The translations under genes were made by a program, and so were the position numbers. Source: Colletes latitarsis (lineage: Eukaryota > Arthropoda > Insecta > Hymenoptera > Colletidae). From it: DNA of 64,000 bases. The notes under the pieces were generated by a model. The model worked only from the letters and a program-made list of their open reading frames with translations. It did no database searches and had not been told where the DNA came from. The stretch spans positions 13,516,001 through 13,580,000 of the forward strand of contig NC_135141.1 in the NCBI RefSeq assembly GCF_051014445.1, written 5' to 3'. Below, piece by piece: positions 61,371 to 64,000 of this stretch (position 1 is its first letter; each line of letters starts with the position of its first letter).

Positions 61371-62219
61371 CGGTCAGTCACGAAAGTCTTCGTACATCCC
61401 CTAAAATAGTAATTTTAAAGAAAATAAGCAACAATTTCATATAATATTATATTCATTTATTATTATGTATGATATTATTAATTAAACTACATACAAATTT
61501 ATTTTTTTCTTTTTAAGAATATTTTATACAATGAAGAAAAAACGAAATCTGTATGTCACAAAATTATTCGTACACTAAAATACGAAGGTAGTAAATCTAA
61601 CAAATCTAGTAAATTTTTGAAACATAATACCTGGGCTTCCCCGATAATGTTTTCTTTACATTGTCATGGCGTCGTGATTCAGTTGAAAGATGTCTAACAA
61701 TCATTTAACGACAGTGAGTGCTTCTAGGAGAGAAACAAGCATTGTTAAATTGCATAAGGACAGAAAACATTCTACTGTTCAGTACATAATAAAAAAATTC
61801 AAAATAGCTGGTAAATATGAAAATAAAACACGCAGTGGTTGTCCTAGAATCCTAAGTAATTCAATCTGTACTGCAAACTGTTCGTCAAGATTCAAAAGTA
61901 AGTGCTCCATAAATAGCCGCAGAAGTTGAAAATGATTTTGGGAAAACAGTACATTCTGAATATATTCGAAGAATTTTTAAAAAATCTGGATATCGTGGGA
62001 AATGCTTAGTGACATCAACCATTCTAATAGAATTGAATTCACAAGAAAACATGAAAACTAGAATATACAATTTTGGGAAAGAGTATATTATTCACTGACG
62101 AAAGTAAGTATAATATTTTTGAAGCGGATGGAAGAGGCAAAATATAGAGGAAAAGCAGCACAGCATTTGTAATCAAACGATCATTTTAGGGGGTGTACAA
62201 AGACTTCCGTGACTGACTG
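61371..62219 (+). mobile_element. Tc1-like transposon, family 6, internally deleted
   Basis: CGGTCAGTCACGAAAGTCTT after TA on the left, the complement of CAGTCAGTCACGGAAGTCTT before TA on the right. The body keeps an N-terminal part and a short catalytic part. Its last 131 bp form the start of the tandem triplication. Confidence 0.88.
61690..62160 (+). pseudogene. Family 6 transposase remnants
   Basis: MSNNHLTTVSASRRETSIVK begins a helix-turn-helix (STVQYIIKKFKIAGK), then GCPRILSNS. After frame changes there is IRRIFKKSGYRGKCLVTSTI, then FTDESKYNIFEADGRGKI (first Asp region). The second and third catalytic motifs are deleted. Confidence 0.8.
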
Positions 62220-63384
62220 TAGATGTTTCATAATAAGCAGTACTTTCTAATTGATAGATGGAAGACTGACAGAGGTATTCAAGGAATGGATTGGCTATTC
62301 TGTAGTTCCTTTGCATCCAATTCAACAGTGAATGTTTATATCCATGCGTTTTTGTAATTCTATGATAAGATGTTGTTATGGGATAATCGGACATCTATGT
62401 TCGGATATGAATGTATGCATGGATGAATGTCTACTAATTTCAGGTAATATTAGTGTAAATATTTTGAAATTAGATGAATAGAATTGAATATTACAGAATG
62501 TTAAATTTGTCTTTTTATTTTATTCACTGACGAAAGTAAGTATAATATTTTTGAAGCGGATGGAAGAAGCAAAATATGGAGGAAAAGCAGCACAGCATTT
62601 GTAATCAAACGATCATTTTAGGGGGTGTACAAAGACTTCCGTGACTGACTGTAGATGTTTCATAATAAGCAGTACTTTCTAATTGATAGATGGAAGACTG
62701 ACAGAGGTATTCAAGGAATGGATTGGCTATTCTGTAGTTCCTTTGCATCCAATTCAACAGTGAATGTTTATATCCATGCGTTTTTGTAATTCTATGATAA
62801 GATGTTGTTATGGGATAATCGGACATCTATGTTCGGATATGAATGTATGCATGGATGAATGTCTACTAATTTCAGGTAATATTAGTGTAAATATTTTGAA
62901 ATTAGATGAATAGAATTGAATATTACAGAATGTTAAATTTGTCTTTTTATTTTATTCACTGACGAAAGTAAGTATAATATTTTTGAAGCGGATGGAAGAA
63001 GCAAAATATGGAGGAAAAGCAGCACAGCATTTGTAATCAAACGATCATTTTAGGGGGTGTACAAAGACTTCCGTGACTGACTGTAGATGTTTCATAATAA
63101 GCAGTACTTTCTAATTGATAGATGGAAAACTGACAGAGGTATCCAAGGAATGGATTGGCTATTCTGTAGTTCCTTTGCATCCAATTCAACAGTGAATTTT
63201 TATATCCAATGCGTTTTGTAATTCTATGATAAGATGTTGTTATGGCATAATCGGATATCTATGTTTGGATACGAATATATGCATGAATGCATGTCTACTA
63301 ATTTCAGGTAATATTAGTGTAAATATTTTGAAATTAGATGAATAGAATTGAATATTACAAAATGTTAAATTTGTCTTTTTATTT
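62089..63384 (+). repeat. Three tandem copies of a 432-bp unit
   Basis: Units start at TATTCACTGACGAAAGTAAG at 62089, 62521 and 62953 and end near 63384. Each holds the last 131 bp of the Tc1-like element (including its right terminus) plus 300 bp of flanking DNA. Units 1 and 2 are nearly identical; unit 3 has more differences. The transposon end was therefore copied with its flank, not transposed. Confidence 0.9.
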
Positions 63385-64000
63385 TCTATTAACTATCCAG
63401 CACAAAAATATACAATTTCATTTAGGAAAACATCAATGACATAATTTGTTTTGAATAGTTTTTTTCTGATATTCCTAATTGAAACGATTCAATTTATACA
63501 GTATTATTTAAAAATTATTAAACAAAGTTTACGAGATTCATAGGTGTTACGTTGAATTTGATTTTTTAATTATGTTTACAAAAAAAATTCTACTTATACA
63601 AGTGTTCTATGGTTTTTCCGTCAAACTCTGAGAATTTTAATCCAGAAGTCAAAAGGAGAAAGAAATATTATATAAAGTTTGTAAATAAACATTTTGGTTT
63701 AAAGCTAGAAACTATATTAAACATATTACATTTACAAAAAGTTAAAAGAATTAAAATCACAGTTATTATAACTCAGCAAAATATTGAGGAACTTTGTGGA
63801 ATATTAAATTCAATAGTTTATTGATGTCGAGATGTAATATGAGATTTTAATGATAGTAAAGAATATGTAATTATGTAGAGCAGATAAACACAATCAACCT
63901 TTTATGTGCTGTGGCAGAAAATTCATTACTTATTCTCTTTATACAATGTTTTTTCCTAACTGTAAAACCAAAGCATTTATTCGCAAACTTTATATAATAT
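63385..64000. other. AT-rich end of the window, no gene recognised
   Basis: A + strand frame at 63609-63824 begins MVFPSNSENFNPEVKRRKKY and ends ELCGILNSIVY. It has no motif I recognise, and the sequence around it is AT-rich, so it may be chance or a terminal exon. No repeat was noticed. Confidence 0.4.

Overview
The window looks like part of an AT-rich insect chromosome. It has eukaryotic intron-exon structure, many Tc1/mariner-type DNA transposons, Jockey-type non-LTR retrotransposons and solo LTRs. The mixture would suit an ant, bee or wasp, but the order is an inference and I cannot name a species.

The one host gene I can support runs on the + strand from 19250 to 59850. Nine exons (19250-19559, 23291-23468, 31093-31384, 36756-37012, 37736-37911, 43798-44041, 46581-46758, 56312-56540, 59568-59850) join with matching splice phase at all eight junctions. 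Together they give 714 residues of open frame ending in TAA. The product has an extracellular segment, one transmembrane helix and a cytoplasmic tail, and it resembles the KIAA1549/DUF3827 family. Its first exon or exons lie upstream or were not recognised. A second possible exon, on the - strand at 61023-61298, could belong to a convergent neighbour.

Nearly everything else is mobile DNA. The main component is a family of TA-flanked elements, called G elements here. They have termini CAGGGTGTTCGGCCACCCCTGGG and internal modules of about 130 and 380 bp in tandem, and no coding capacity. They occur at 1-672, 1739-5455, 12351-12640, 14556-16404, 25033-26219, 33493-34551, 38578-39661, 43509-43715, 44178-44594, 44599-46227, 51017-51575, 52250-53958 and 58018-59075.

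Transposons with decayed transposases are: DD34E Tc1-like elements of several lineages (9320-11064, 17009-18571, 20507-23186, 27645-29405, 32341-33430, 49294-50191, 50198 onward, 61371-62219); a DD41D (rosa-like) pair (12752-14553, 54241-56020); a DUF7869-bearing element (7780-9042); a Kolobok-like element (47309-48903); a SWIM-domain foldback element (40701-43005); and two Cys-rich (piggyBac C-terminus-like) composite copies (11366-12640, 24050-27045). Jockey-type retrotransposon fragments lie at 27463-29774, 39826-43154 and 56770-57827. Several insertions are nested and can be dated relative to one another from target-site duplications and from empty sites elsewhere in the window.

The most unusual structures are: nine evenly spaced hairpins at 6522-6945 whose stems change by compensatory pairs; the modular G family; an inverted duplication of intron sequence around a palindromic G element (38070-43507) that preserves the empty site of a retrotransposon; a Tc1 transposase cut at a TA by a G element and then inverted (50198-53958); and a threefold 432-bp tandem made from a transposon end plus flanking DNA (62089-63384).
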